Below, piece after piece: positions 16,465 through 25,631 of a stretch of DNA of 64,000 nt. Made by a program: the position numbers and the translations under genes. This DNA comes from Verrucomicrobiota bacterium (GTDB lineage Bacteria; Verrucomicrobiota; Verrucomicrobiia; Verrucomicrobiales; DEV007): NCBI GenBank assembly GCA_020630975.1, contig JAHDID010000001.1, positions 265,687 through 329,686 on the forward strand. The letters are read 5' to 3'. Below the pieces are notes generated by a model. The model worked only from the letters and a program-made list of their open reading frames with translations. It did no database searches and had not been told where the DNA came from. Every line of letters begins with the position of its first letter. Position 1 is the first letter of the stretch.

Positions 16465-16722
16465 TCCTCCCAAAAGCCTAATCGGGCAGGGACCGGTCTC
16501 TACCCTGTCCCTACCACAGAACCTAGCATGCGGGTCCGCACTAGGCGCTTCCCATAACAAAGCCTTTCGAGTGTTCAGACCTTCAATCTTTGACTGACGG
16601 TGTATCTTTGGTCGAAGTCAGGAAAATGGAGCCAGGCGACCTATGAACGTGAGCTGGATTGTAACATTCATTCGACTGTCCCCGTTTTCAGACGAAATGC
16701 CGCCGCATTCGCCTAAATGATT
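16465..16722. other. intergenic region with a GGGCAGGG hairpin
   Basis: No gene is supported here. GGGCAGGG (16484-16491) pairs with CCCTGTCCC (16503-16511), one base bulged, just after the stop of the upstream gene. Without a T-run it is an untypical terminator. Further on, GACTGTCCCCGTTTTCAGACG (about 16675-16695) recalls the GGGGACAG inverted repeat at 15385-15468. Confidence 0.5.
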
Positions 16723-16759
16723 GTACCCTATTCAGTCAAAACTGTACCCTATTGAATCA
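16721..16759 (-). repeat. 21-bp-spaced doublet element, copy b
   Basis: GTACCCTATT begins at 16723 and 16744, 21 bp apart; on the minus strand this is two copies of AATAGGGTAC. The element touches the stop codon of the minus-strand DUF1501 gene: the stop TGA is directly followed by TTCAATAGGGTACAG. Confidence 0.85.
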
Positions 16760-18220
16760 CGCTAAAATGTCTTTTACCACATGACCGTGGACATCTGTCA
16801 GGCGGAAGTATCGGCCTTGGTATTTGTAGGTGAGCTGCTCGTGATCGATGCCGAGTAGGTGGAGGACGGTAGCGTGGAAGTCGTGGATGTGGACGCCGTC
16901 TTTGGCTACATTGTAGCTGTACTCGTCGGTCTCGCCGTAGGAGACGCCGGGCTTCATCCCGCCGCCTGCCATCCACATGGTGAAGCAACGAGGGTGGTGA
17001 TCGCGGCCGAAGTTTTTCGGGTTGAAGCCGCCTTGGCAGTAGTTGGTGCGGCCGAATTCACCGCCCCAGATGACTAAGGTGTCCTCTAGCATACCGCGCT
17101 GCTTGAGATCGGTGATGAGGGCTGCACTAGCTTGGTCGGTTTCTTGGGTTTGCTTTTTGATACCACCTGGCAGACCGCCGTGCTGATCCCAGCCTGGGTG
17201 ATATAGCTGGATGAACTGCACCCCCTGCTCAGCTAGACGACGCGCTTGTAGGCAATTTGCCGCGAAAGTGCCGGGAGTCCTCGCATCCTCACCATATAGC
17301 TTGAAAGTCGATTCCGGCTCATCCTGAGTCGCTGTGACCTCTGGTATCGACGACTGCATACGATAGGCCATCTCGTACTGTGCGATGCGCGTCTCTAGCT
17401 CGAGGTCGCCAGTTTTCTCTAGCTGGTACTCATGGAGCTCATTGAGTCGATCGAGCATCTTGCGACGACTGCTGCTATTGATACCATTCGGACTATTCAA
17501 ATACAGCACCGCATCTTTGTCGGCACGAAATCGAACCCCAGCGTGCTTACCAGGCAGAAAGCCACTGCCCCAAAGACGAGATACCAGCGGCTGGCCGCCT
17601 TTCCCTTTGGTGACTAACACCACGAAATTGGGCAGATTCTCATTACCCGAACCCAGCCCATAGCTAAGCCACGAACCCATACTCGGTCTACCGGGAAACT
17701 GCGAACCGGTCTGCATGAAAGTGACTCCGGGACCATGATTGATCGCCTCGGTATACATCGACTTCACAAAAGTAAGATCGTCCGCCACCTTAGCGGTGTG
17801 AGGTAGCAGCTCACTCATCCAAGCGCCACTATCGCCATACTGCTGGAAGGCGAAGGGCGAACCGACTAACGGTAAGCTCGCCTGATTGCCAGACATACCA
17901 GTCAGGCGCTGACCTTTGCGGATCGAATCCGGCAGCTCCTGCCCGGCCTCAGCCAGTAGACGTGGTTTGTGATCGTATAGATCGATCTGACTTGGGCCGC
18001 CGGACTGGAATAGGTAAATCACTCGCTTGGCCTTTGGCGGGTGATGTATGACCTTTTCTGGGCCGACTCGCTCGGTGATCGCGCCCTTGGATTCCTGACT
18101 CATCAAACTGGCCAGAGCTACCGACCCTAGCCCGCCGCCAAATCGCTGTAAAGACTCGCGTCGACTCACTCCAACAGGGGAGTCAAAACCAGTGCATTTG
18201 GAAAAAGTATCGTTATTCAT
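16757..18220 (-). CDS. DUF1501 secreted protein (sulfatase-fold)
   Basis: This 487-residue protein is a DUF1501 member, a family with an alkaline-phosphatase/sulfatase-like fold that is highly amplified in Planctomycetes and Verrucomicrobia. The N-terminus carries a Tat-type signal, SRRESLQRFGGGLGSVALAS (about 19-38), so it is probably exported folded. Typical segments are RVIYLFQSGGPSQIDLYDHK (about 65-84), INHGPGVTFMQTGSQFPGRP, DLKQRGMLEDTLVIWGGEFG and GRDHHPRCFTMWMAGGG. The family's reaction is not established. It is the last gene of the sigma/FecR operon, only 2 bp after the DUF1549/DUF1553 gene, its regular genomic partner, with which it likely works in the periplasm. Confidence 0.93.
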   Translation of the reverse strand: MNNDTFSKCTGFDSPVGVSRRESLQRFGGGLGSVALASLMSQESKGAITERVGPEKVIHHPPKAKRVIYLFQSGGPSQIDLYDHKPRLLAEAGQELPDSIRKGQRLTGMSGNQASLPLVGSPFAFQQYGDSGAWMSELLPHTAKVADDLTFVKSMYTEAINHGPGVTFMQTGSQFPGRPSMGSWLSYGLGSGNENLPNFVVLVTKGKGGQPLVSRLWGSGFLPGKHAGVRFRADKDAVLYLNSPNGINSSSRRKMLDRLNELHEYQLEKTGDLELETRIAQYEMAYRMQSSIPEVTATQDEPESTFKLYGEDARTPGTFAANCLQARRLAEQGVQFIQLYHPGWDQHGGLPGGIKKQTQETDQASAALITDLKQRGMLEDTLVIWGGEFGRTNYCQGGFNPKNFGRDHHPRCFTMWMAGGGMKPGVSYGETDEYSYNVAKDGVHIHDFHATVLHLLGIDHEQLTYKYQGRYFRLTDVHGHVVKDILA

Positions 18221-18222
18221 AG

Positions 18223-21200
18223 CTATCGCTTGGTAAAGGATTCGTCGAAATTCATCAGCGAAGAAACAAGCACGGTCGTAGCTGCGAGACGGGCTGGTTC
18301 TTCTACCGATTTGGGCGCTGTGGTGCCGGTTTTGAAATATTCTTCGGCTAGTTTGGGGTCCTGGGAAAACTCATCGATCTGCTCTTTCACTAGAGCTAGC
18401 AGGATCTGCTGCTCGCGCGCATCGGGCTGGCGAGAAGTGAGCATGCGAAAGCTGTCTTCGACTATCTTGGCATCATCAGCCCCGTGTTTCTCCAGCAGCG
18501 CTTCGGCAGTCACCCGTGCCGCCTCGATAAACTGTGGTGAATTCAGCAGCACTAGACTCTGCAACGGCGACGCCGTCTCCTCGCGTTTCACTCGGCAGAC
18601 GTCTTTTTTAGAGGAATCGAGCGTCATCATGAGCGGTGATGGGCCGGTGCGCTTCCAGAAGGTGTAGAGACTACGCCGATGGACACCATCGCCACCAGAC
18701 GGGCCACTAGGCTTGAACGACTGCGAGAGATCGTAGGGATGCACGTAGTTACTACCGAGTGAATTCACCATGAGCCCCGATATCGCCAGCGCATTATCGC
18801 GAATCATTTCGGCAGGTAGTTTATAGGTAGGCGAGCGTGCGAGAAACTGATTCTCTGGATCGCGCTCTCGGTGATCCGACGAAATCTCTGCCCGCTGACG
18901 GTAGGTCGCCGACAGCGCCATTTGTTTCAGCAAATGATGCAAATCCCAGCCGTGAGCAATGAAGTCTCTGGCTAACCAATCGAGTAGCTCGGGGTGTGTC
19001 GGTAGTTTACCCTGACTACCGAAATCTTCGGAGGTAGAAACCAAGCCAGTGCCAAACATCATCTGCCAGTAACGATTCACCGTGACTCGAGCGGTGAGCG
19101 GATGGCTATCCATGGTCAGCCACTTCGCCAGATCGAGACGATCGGCCCTGCCTTCGACCTGCAAAGGCGGTAGCGCCGCTGGCACATCTGGCTGCACCAC
19201 TTCGCCACGGTCGCTATATAGACCACGGTTGAGCACATGTACTTCGCGAGGTTCACCGGGCTTTTCGCGCATCACCATGATCTCTTGGACTTTCTTTTGG
19301 ATCGCACTGCGATCCTCTCTAGCTGTCTTGAGCCTAGCTTTCAAATCCTTCACGACAGGATCGTCATGAGCAACATAGAGTTTGGCCAATGTATCGCTCG
19401 GCTCTGCAGCCGGATCATTTAGCAGCGAGACCTCGTAACCTGATAGCTCTCGGTCATAGACACGGAACTCATCGACCAGACCGTTTTTGAATCCTTTATC
19501 GCGCATCCGCTGTCCAAGACCGACGAAGTCATCTCCCCCACCTATGATCTCTCGGGATAGATTATCCCGATTAATCTCAGCAGCGAGCAGCTGTCCATCT
19601 AGGTATAGTCTCAAGCCTGCAGCTCGACTGGAGCCATCGTAGGTCACCGCTACGTGATACCACTGTCCTGCCGTGAGGGGCTCTTTAGTCTTCACACGTA
19701 TGGCATTGCCTGGCCAAAAGTGGATTAATGCAGCGCTCAACTTACCCTCCTCGATCAGTAGTTCGTAGCCACGGCTGGCGGCATCGGTCCAAGCTTTTGA
19801 TCGGCGCACCACGACTCCTCGCTCGAGAGTGTCTGGCATGTTTAGCCACAGCGCATAGGAAAAGGGCTGGTCGCGGGTGAAATTGCCGACTCCTTTGGGT
19901 AGGTTCACTGCGTGGTCGCCCGTTAGTTGCAAAGCATTACCGACTTTACCCGGCACGATCTTGTTGGCGCCATTGCCGTTGGCCGCATTCTTGTCATCTG
20001 CCGAATTGGCGAGTTTATGGCCCTGATACGCTTCGAAGCTCAGGTGAACTTTCATACCAGTATTCGCAGCGGCCAGAGCCTTCACATCGGCTTGATGGGT
20101 GCTGGCGGCTAGTGCTGCGGCGAGCTGGTTCTCCAGACTAGAGATCCGACTAGCCGAGTGCTTCAGTCGCTTCTCCTGATCGGGCGACGGCAGCTCCAGA
20201 GTCGGGGTCGGCACCGACGAGGTGAAATAGGAGTATAGACCTGACTCATCGATATTCGCAAAGAACGCCGATAGTGCATAGTAATCACGAGCCGTCAGTG
20301 GATCGTACTTGTGATCATGACAGCGAGTACACTCCATGGTGAGTCCTAGGAAAGCCGTACCCACGGTATGCACTCGATCGGCTACATACTCGATGCGAAA
20401 CTCCTCCTCGACACTACCGCCCTCTACCTTCTGCGAGTGCAATCGATTGAAGGTAGTCGCCTGAATCTGACTGCTGGTTGCATTGGGTAACAGATCACCG
20501 GCGATCTGCTCGGTTATGAATTGGTCGTAAGGCTTATTCTCCTGAAAGGCGCGAACTACCCAGTTTCGCCATGGGTAGACGTAGCGATTGCGATCGACCT
20601 GGTAGCCATAGGTATCGGAGTAGCGCGCCACATCGAGCCACTCCACCGTCATGCGCTCGGCATAGGCCACAGAGCTCAGCAAGCGATCGACCACTACCTC
20701 ATAGGCCTGTGGTGACTGGTCTGCCAAGAAAGCATCCAACTCGGCGAGAGTCGGCGGGAGCCCAGTCAGATCGAAAGTAACTCGACGGAGCCACTTTTCT
20801 TTACTGACCTCAGCTGAGGCCTGCAGGCCTTTCTGATCGATCTTTTGATAGACAAACCTGTCGATCGGATTAGTCGATTTCGCGATCGGCAACTCACCGT
20901 CTGTAGCGACCTCTGGCACGGCTACCTCTGCCGGTAGATCGACGAGGGACCAGAGTTTCTCATAGTTAGCGCCTTCCTCTATCCACTGACTGATGATCGC
21001 TTTTTCCTCAGCCGTCAGCGGCATCTTGGCCTCGGGTGGCGGCATCATATCGACCGGATCATCGGTATGGATATGGTAGTGTACCTCACTAGCCTCTAGA
21101 TCACCGGGGACTATACCTGTGTAATACTCGTGCTCCTTGGTCGCCTCCTCGAAGCTATCGATGCGAAAATCTGACTTTTGGTTGGCCGAATCTGGGCCGT

Positions 21201-21318
21201 GGCACTTGAAGCACTTATCCGAAAGGATAGGACGCACATCCCGCTGAAAGGAGATAGGGGCTCCTAATGCTGCTGTACACCAACAACCGATACATATAAC
21301 GAGAAAAAACACTCTCAT
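18223..21318 (-). CDS. PSD1 protein: cytochrome c, DUF1549, LamG, DUF1553
   Basis: This 1031-residue secreted protein starts with a signal peptide (VFFLVICIGCWCTAALGAP) and a planctomycete-type cytochrome c motif with haem-binding CFKCH (about 36-40). DUF1549 follows (about 155-370; LPPTLAELDAFLADQSPQAY, WLDVARYSDTYGYQVDRNR, CTRCHDHKYDP), then a LamG/concanavalin-like domain (about 430-640; QPFSYALWLNMPDTLERG, WYHVAVTYDGSSRAAGLRLY), then DUF1553 (about 740-1010; HPLTARVTVNRYWQMMFGTG, SPLQSLVLLNSPQFIEAAR). A second CxxCH (CTRCH) lies in DUF1549. Its role is unknown; co-occurrence with DUF1501 is strict in these phyla. It lies 10 bp after the FecR gene and 2 bp before DUF1501, in one operon. 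Confidence 0.94.
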   Translation of the reverse strand: MRVFFLVICIGCWCTAALGAPISFQRDVRPILSDKCFKCHGPDSANQKSDFRIDSFEEATKEHEYYTGIVPGDLEASEVHYHIHTDDPVDMMPPPEAKMPLTAEEKAIISQWIEEGANYEKLWSLVDLPAEVAVPEVATDGELPIAKSTNPIDRFVYQKIDQKGLQASAEVSKEKWLRRVTFDLTGLPPTLAELDAFLADQSPQAYEVVVDRLLSSVAYAERMTVEWLDVARYSDTYGYQVDRNRYVYPWRNWVVRAFQENKPYDQFITEQIAGDLLPNATSSQIQATTFNRLHSQKVEGGSVEEEFRIEYVADRVHTVGTAFLGLTMECTRCHDHKYDPLTARDYYALSAFFANIDESGLYSYFTSSVPTPTLELPSPDQEKRLKHSASRISSLENQLAAALAASTHQADVKALAAANTGMKVHLSFEAYQGHKLANSADDKNAANGNGANKIVPGKVGNALQLTGDHAVNLPKGVGNFTRDQPFSYALWLNMPDTLERGVVVRRSKAWTDAASRGYELLIEEGKLSAALIHFWPGNAIRVKTKEPLTAGQWYHVAVTYDGSSRAAGLRLYLDGQLLAAEINRDNLSREIIGGGDDFVGLGQRMRDKGFKNGLVDEFRVYDRELSGYEVSLLNDPAAEPSDTLAKLYVAHDDPVVKDLKARLKTAREDRSAIQKKVQEIMVMREKPGEPREVHVLNRGLYSDRGEVVQPDVPAALPPLQVEGRADRLDLAKWLTMDSHPLTARVTVNRYWQMMFGTGLVSTSEDFGSQGKLPTHPELLDWLARDFIAHGWDLHHLLKQMALSATYRQRAEISSDHRERDPENQFLARSPTYKLPAEMIRDNALAISGLMVNSLGSNYVHPYDLSQSFKPSGPSGGDGVHRRSLYTFWKRTGPSPLMMTLDSSKKDVCRVKREETASPLQSLVLLNSPQFIEAARVTAEALLEKHGADDAKIVEDSFRMLTSRQPDAREQQILLALVKEQIDEFSQDPKLAEEYFKTGTTAPKSVEEPARLAATTVLVSSLMNFDESFTKR

Positions 21319-21328
21319 AAAAAACTCT

Positions 21329-22876
21329 CTACTGAATAATCAGATCACTGATTTCATCTTGTGACAAAACTCGACTAAAAATCATAAACTCATCGATCTT
21401 GCCATTAAAGCTGCGGATCGGGTGACCATTGCCCTGATCCTGCCAATTGCCTATCTCGCAGTGACCAAACCTCAACTTCGGCACCGCTGGAATCGACTGC
21501 CTGACGATCAAGCGCCCGTCCAAGTAGTGACAAGTCTCTTGTTTGATCCGATCGATCGTCGTCGCTACCTGCAGCCATTTGCCTAGATCAGCATTACTGA
21601 TCTCGGCTGGTGAAAAGGTATTGCTAGATGGCGGTCCGCGTACACCAGCAATAACCTCACCAAGATCGCTGATCTGCCAGTGCACCTCTCCCTCGTCCCA
21701 GCCATCGGTAAGAATAAGAGAGCTAAGCCAACGATCAAAACTTCGCACATTGATCGATGCGACCAAAGTCATCTGATCGTACTCACCAGGGATCGCGAGC
21801 CGGACACGGTCGGTGATACGGCTAAACTCAAGCGCCCCTTTGCGCGGCCACCGGCCACTGGTCCACTGCGCACCGATGATGGCTCCTACAGCGCCCGAGT
21901 CGGCGACGTTGGGCAAATTCCTCTGCCAGCGATCTTCAAACTCGAAGTCAAAATACTGCACCAAATCTGGGTGCTCTCTGAGCTGATCCCGATGGCTACG
22001 CCAGACTCGATAGTCGTCTCGAAAGTGCCGCGAGACCATAGTCTGCAGCACCTCGTGCCCGATGAAGTCACCGCCCCCCGCATTGGGTTCCTGAAACTCA
22101 CCAGAACCATGCTCCAGTCGTAGCCCATCCCCTCCCGTGAGAGTCTGTAGCGCCTCGCCAGAAAGCTCATCGATACGCACCTCGCCATCCAGCACGAGGA
22201 TCTCGCTAGCCCCTCTCTCATCTACCGATAGGGCAAACTCGGTGCCGAGATCTACCGCCCGATAGCCCGAAGTCTCTATGGAAAAGCCCTGCGCTGGCTC
22301 TGGCACGGAGATCCTCAGCTTTCCCCTATGACAAGTGGCCAGCCACATGGACTCGATATCCAGCTCCGCCGGCCCCTCTACCACCACTGTCGCTCCACAA
22401 AAGAACTCCAACTGCGCAAATCCCTCGTCGAGCTGAAAGCTACCAGGCTGCAGTACATCGCCTACCGTATAGCTCCCATCTGTATCGACTACCTGACTGA
22501 CGACAGCGACACCACCCTGAGCCATCGCTATCTCTGCGGCATCATCGTAGCGAGATAGCACCACGATACCCGCCACGCACAAGAGCGCTACCAGAGCAGC
22601 CGCTAGCAGCCCCCAGTCCATACCGCGAGGCCGAGCCTGCGGTACCTCGGAGAAAGGCAAAACGCCTTCCCCACCGAGATCGATCAAGGTATTTCCCTCG
22701 ATCTGCCTAGCTGTAGCAGTGTGCTGCTCGACTAAGTCCAAGTACAGTTCGCAGGCTTCTGGATCGCCCTGCAAGAGCTCCCCGAGTCTCTGCCGCTCTT
22801 CGTCAGAGGCTAGCCCATCGAGCAAAGCCCAGGTCAGTCGGACGACTTCTTCGCTGATTGTCTGCCGCTCACTCAT
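21329..22876 (-). CDS. FecR/LamG membrane protein, probable anti-sigma partner
   Basis: I start this protein at ATG 22876 (MSERQTISEEVVRLTW), because that codon overlaps the sigma-factor stop by 4 bp (ATGA); an in-frame ATG exists 12 codons upstream. The 515-residue product has a short cytoplasmic N-terminus of the anti-sigma type (LLDGLASDEERQRLGELLQG), one transmembrane segment (WGLLAAALVALLCVAGIVVL, about 88-107), a FecR domain (about 160-250; GYRAVDLGTEFALSVDERG) and a LamG domain at the C-terminus (about 315-515). The likely job is to hold the ECF sigma factor at the membrane until a periplasmic signal, perhaps a glycan bound by LamG, is sensed (inference). Confidence 0.88.
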   Translation of the reverse strand: MSERQTISEEVVRLTWALLDGLASDEERQRLGELLQGDPEACELYLDLVEQHTATARQIEGNTLIDLGGEGVLPFSEVPQARPRGMDWGLLAAALVALLCVAGIVVLSRYDDAAEIAMAQGGVAVVSQVVDTDGSYTVGDVLQPGSFQLDEGFAQLEFFCGATVVVEGPAELDIESMWLATCHRGKLRISVPEPAQGFSIETSGYRAVDLGTEFALSVDERGASEILVLDGEVRIDELSGEALQTLTGGDGLRLEHGSGEFQEPNAGGGDFIGHEVLQTMVSRHFRDDYRVWRSHRDQLREHPDLVQYFDFEFEDRWQRNLPNVADSGAVGAIIGAQWTSGRWPRKGALEFSRITDRVRLAIPGEYDQMTLVASINVRSFDRWLSSLILTDGWDEGEVHWQISDLGEVIAGVRGPPSSNTFSPAEISNADLGKWLQVATTIDRIKQETCHYLDGRLIVRQSIPAVPKLRFGHCEIGNWQDQGNGHPIRSFNGKIDEFMIFSRVLSQDEISDLIIQ

Positions 22877-23400
22877 ACTGCCTCCTCCTGTGTCATCTGA
22901 CGAGAAATACACGCCTGCAGAGTCCCTCGGATGCGAAACAAAGCCTGCGAGATAGCGGCCTCCGTCTTGCCTGCGACGTCGGCCATCGCCTGCACACTAG
23001 CACCAGGCTGATACCTCTCAGTGATCAGTGCCCGATGCTCGTCCGAAAGCTTACCTAGGCAGCTCTGCAGAGCTGACTCGCGCACATCGACAGAGGCGGC
23101 CCGCTGCTCCTGGCGCTCGGCCAGATAGTCGAAAAGATCATCATCGAACACCAGCTGCTCGCGATAGGCTCGGCGACGGTGATTGAGCACATGGTAGTAG
23201 GCGATACGACAGGCCCAAGCCTGAAAATTTGAGCCATCCTCGAAGGTATCTGCCTTTTTCCACATCGTGATATTGGTCTCCTGCAAAATATCTTTCGCTC
23301 GAGCGTGCTCAAAACCCAACGAGATGATGTAGGCGAGCACAGCTGTCTGCGCGCCAGTGATCAATCCCACAAACTCTCCCGAATCTCGATCCATAACCAA
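22873..23400 (-). CDS. ECF RNA polymerase sigma factor
   Basis: This 175-residue sigma-70 protein belongs to the extracytoplasmic-function type typical of Rhodopirellula and Verrucomicrobium. Region 2 is visible as AKDILQETNITMWKKADTFE and FQAWACRIAYYHVLNHRRRA (about 35-80), and region 4 as LSDEHRALITERYQPGASVQ followed by KTEAAISQALFRIRGTLQAC, the -35-binding helix-turn-helix. The start may be the second Met (MDRDSG), two codons downstream. It heads the four-gene operon ending with DUF1501 and is translationally coupled to the FecR gene, so it most likely directs expression of this operon and of related envelope genes. Confidence 0.93.
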   Translation of the reverse strand: MVMDRDSGEFVGLITGAQTAVLAYIISLGFEHARAKDILQETNITMWKKADTFEDGSNFQAWACRIAYYHVLNHRRRAYREQLVFDDDLFDYLAERQEQRAASVDVRESALQSCLGKLSDEHRALITERYQPGASVQAMADVAGKTEAAISQALFRIRGTLQACISRQMTQEEAV

Positions 23401-23440
23401 TAAGAAACCGCCCTAAAACAACCAATCTAACGAAAAAAAT

Positions 23441-24817
23441 ATGGCGCTTTTGCCTTTCTATCCAGTGGCGTCTATGCTCCCCACGATGATGAACCTAGAG
23501 GGTAAAACAGTGGCCGTGCTCGGCGGCGGAACCAGCGGATTTTGCGCCGCACGGCTGGCTAAGGCTAAAGGCGCTACTGTGACGGGCTACGATAGCGGGC
23601 CGACTGAGAAGCTGGAGAAGGCCATCCAACGCTTTGCCGACGAGGGTATCGAGCTGATCACTGGCGAGGCAGCCCTCGCACCACAGTGCCGGTATGACAT
23701 CTGCGTGATCAGCCCGGGCATCGATGCTAGCTGGCCTCTAGCGGTGGCCCTCGCCGAGGTGAGCGATGAACTGATCGGCGAGATCGAGCTAGCCTGGCGT
23801 CTAAGCGACATCCCTGTCATCGCCATCACTGGGACCAATGGCAAAACCACCACCACCGAGCTAACCACCCACCTCCTGAATGCCTGCGGCAAAAAGGCAA
23901 TCGCCGCTGGCAACTATGGCTATGCCTACTCCGATGTGGTCTACTACGGCGAGCAGTGGGACTGGGTGGTGCTAGAGGTGTCGTCCTTTCAGCTGGAAAC
24001 GATCGATACCTTTCACCCACAGGTCGCGCTGTGGATGAACTTTGCCCCCGACCACATGGATCGCTATGAAGCTCTAGAAGATTATCGCCAAGCAAAGCTA
24101 CGAATTTTCACCAATCACACGGAAGCAGACACCACCATCGTGAAGGCAGAAGAATCCGACGGCATCCCTGCAGCGGGCCACCGCATTACTTTTAGCGCGT
24201 TTTCCGCCACTTCCGACTACCGCTACCAGGACAAACAAATCCTCTCACCCGGAGATACGCCTCCTATCGACTACTCTCAGACCAAGCTAAACGGCAAGCA
24301 CAATGCGGAAAACGTGATGGCAGCAGTCGCCGCCGTCACCCGTGCCGGAGTCGCCCCTGGCCCAGCTCTAACTGAAGCGATCAACAGCTACCGCCCTCCA
24401 GCACACCGCTGCGAAGTCGTCGGCGAGAAAGATGGCGTCCTGTTTGTGAACGACTCGAAAGCAACCAATCTGCATGCTCTAGAAAGTGCCCTCCGTGGTC
24501 AAGACGCCGCTGTGACATTGATCGTAGGCGGCAAGAACAAAGGATTGGATTTCAGCGAGCTCAACGATTTGCTACCTGACACAGTCTCCACTGCGATTTG
24601 TATCGGTGAGATCCGCCATGAGATCGCCGAAATCTGGCAGCCTATCATCCCCTGTCATATCGCAGACTCCCTCGACGATGCAGTCGCTGCTGCTTTCGCG
24701 AAAAAAGGCAATACAGAAGTGATACTTTTCTCACCTGGGACTTCCAGTTTTGATATGTTTTCAGGGTATGAAGAAAGAGGAGAATATTTTATTAAACTAG
24801 TAGCTAAGTTTAGTTAA
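23441..24817 (+). CDS. murD: UDP-N-acetylmuramoylalanine--D-glutamate ligase
   Basis: This cytoplasmic enzyme adds D-glutamate to UDP-MurNAc-L-Ala in peptidoglycan precursor synthesis, using ATP. The sequence has an N-terminal Rossmann part binding UDP (GKTVAVLGGGTSGFCAARLA), the P-loop ITGTNGKTTTTELTTHLLNA (about 128-147), the EVSSFQLETI and MNFAPDHMDRY motifs of Mur ligases, and the C-terminal VNDSKATNLHALESALRG. The true start may be the Met at 23486 or 23489 (MNLEGKTV), because the first 15 residues look foreign to the family. It is transcribed away from the sigma gene and starts a short cell-wall run murD-LysM-ftsW. Confidence 0.96.
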   Translation: MALLPFYPVASMLPTMMNLEGKTVAVLGGGTSGFCAARLAKAKGATVTGYDSGPTEKLEKAIQRFADEGIELITGEAALAPQCRYDICVISPGIDASWPLAVALAEVSDELIGEIELAWRLSDIPVIAITGTNGKTTTTELTTHLLNACGKKAIAAGNYGYAYSDVVYYGEQWDWVVLEVSSFQLETIDTFHPQVALWMNFAPDHMDRYEALEDYRQAKLRIFTNHTEADTTIVKAEESDGIPAAGHRITFSAFSATSDYRYQDKQILSPGDTPPIDYSQTKLNGKHNAENVMAAVAAVTRAGVAPGPALTEAINSYRPPAHRCEVVGEKDGVLFVNDSKATNLHALESALRGQDAAVTLIVGGKNKGLDFSELNDLLPDTVSTAICIGEIRHEIAEIWQPIIPCHIADSLDDAVAAAFAKKGNTEVILFSPGTSSFDMFSGYEERGEYFIKLVAKFS

Positions 24818-24860
24818 ATGATATACGTTGCTCCAGCTATAATATTCAGAGCAACAGGCC

Positions 24861-25610
24861 ATGAGTAGAAAAAATCCTAACCGCAAGATCAACAAGCTCG
24901 AAAAGTTGTATCTGAATGTCGATCCAGACGAGTCTGATGAGACAGAGTGGTATCTCGAGACCCCCGATCTACGACTGACTAAAGTCTTTTCAGTCATCCT
25001 GATCCTCCACATCATCGCTGTTGGAGGTATTCTTTCTTTCAAAATGCTCAACCGCGTGGCTGAGCCGGGTGAAGCACTTGCGCAGGGGACGACTCAGCTG
25101 GAGTCCACCGACATCCTGCAAAAGGAACTCGCTGGCCGCCTCGAGTCCAACGGTAATGTCGAACTACCTACCGTATCTACCGGTAATACCAATCGCATCT
25201 ACACCGTCATCGCTGGCGACACGCTTTCTGAGATCGCTCACAAAATGGGTATCAGTGTAGATGCTCTACGAAATGAGAATGGTATCACAGAGCCAGACCA
25301 GATTTTCGTAGGTATGAATTTGATCCTACCTAATGCCGCTGAGGTGACACCTAGCGCTCCTGCTGAGTATGATTCTCTACCTAGCCACCCGATTGCTTTC
25401 AGCGATGAAAATAACGAGTCTGCTTTGGTCGATGTCGTATCACCTTCGCCATTGGCCCAGGGAGTGGTCTACCAAGTGCAGAAAGGCGACACTGCTTGGT
25501 CGATAGCGCAAAAGTTTGGTATCACCCACCAGGAACTTTTAAAAGAAAACGGTATCAGCCACCCCGAAGCTCTTCAGTCCGGCAAGCTGATCAACATTCC
25601 GGGTCGCTAA
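24861..25610 (+). CDS. LysM membrane-anchored peptidoglycan-binding protein
   Basis: This 249-residue protein has a cytoplasmic N-terminus, one transmembrane helix (about 36-57; VFSVILILHIIAVGGILSF) and two LysM domains outside (about 113-157, IYTVIAGDTLSEIAHKMGIS; and about 203-247, VYQVQKGDTAWSIAQKFGIT). LysM domains bind N-acetylglucosamine in peptidoglycan. It lies between murD and ftsW (gaps of 43 and 21 bp), so it is very likely co-expressed with septal wall synthesis and may place that machinery on the wall. This last point is inference from position. Confidence 0.9.
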   Translation: MSRKNPNRKINKLEKLYLNVDPDESDETEWYLETPDLRLTKVFSVILILHIIAVGGILSFKMLNRVAEPGEALAQGTTQLESTDILQKELAGRLESNGNVELPTVSTGNTNRIYTVIAGDTLSEIAHKMGISVDALRNENGITEPDQIFVGMNLILPNAAEVTPSAPAEYDSLPSHPIAFSDENNESALVDVVSPSPLAQGVVYQVQKGDTAWSIAQKFGITHQELLKENGISHPEALQSGKLINIPGR

Positions 25611-25631
25611 TCGACAACCCTACCTGCTAGG

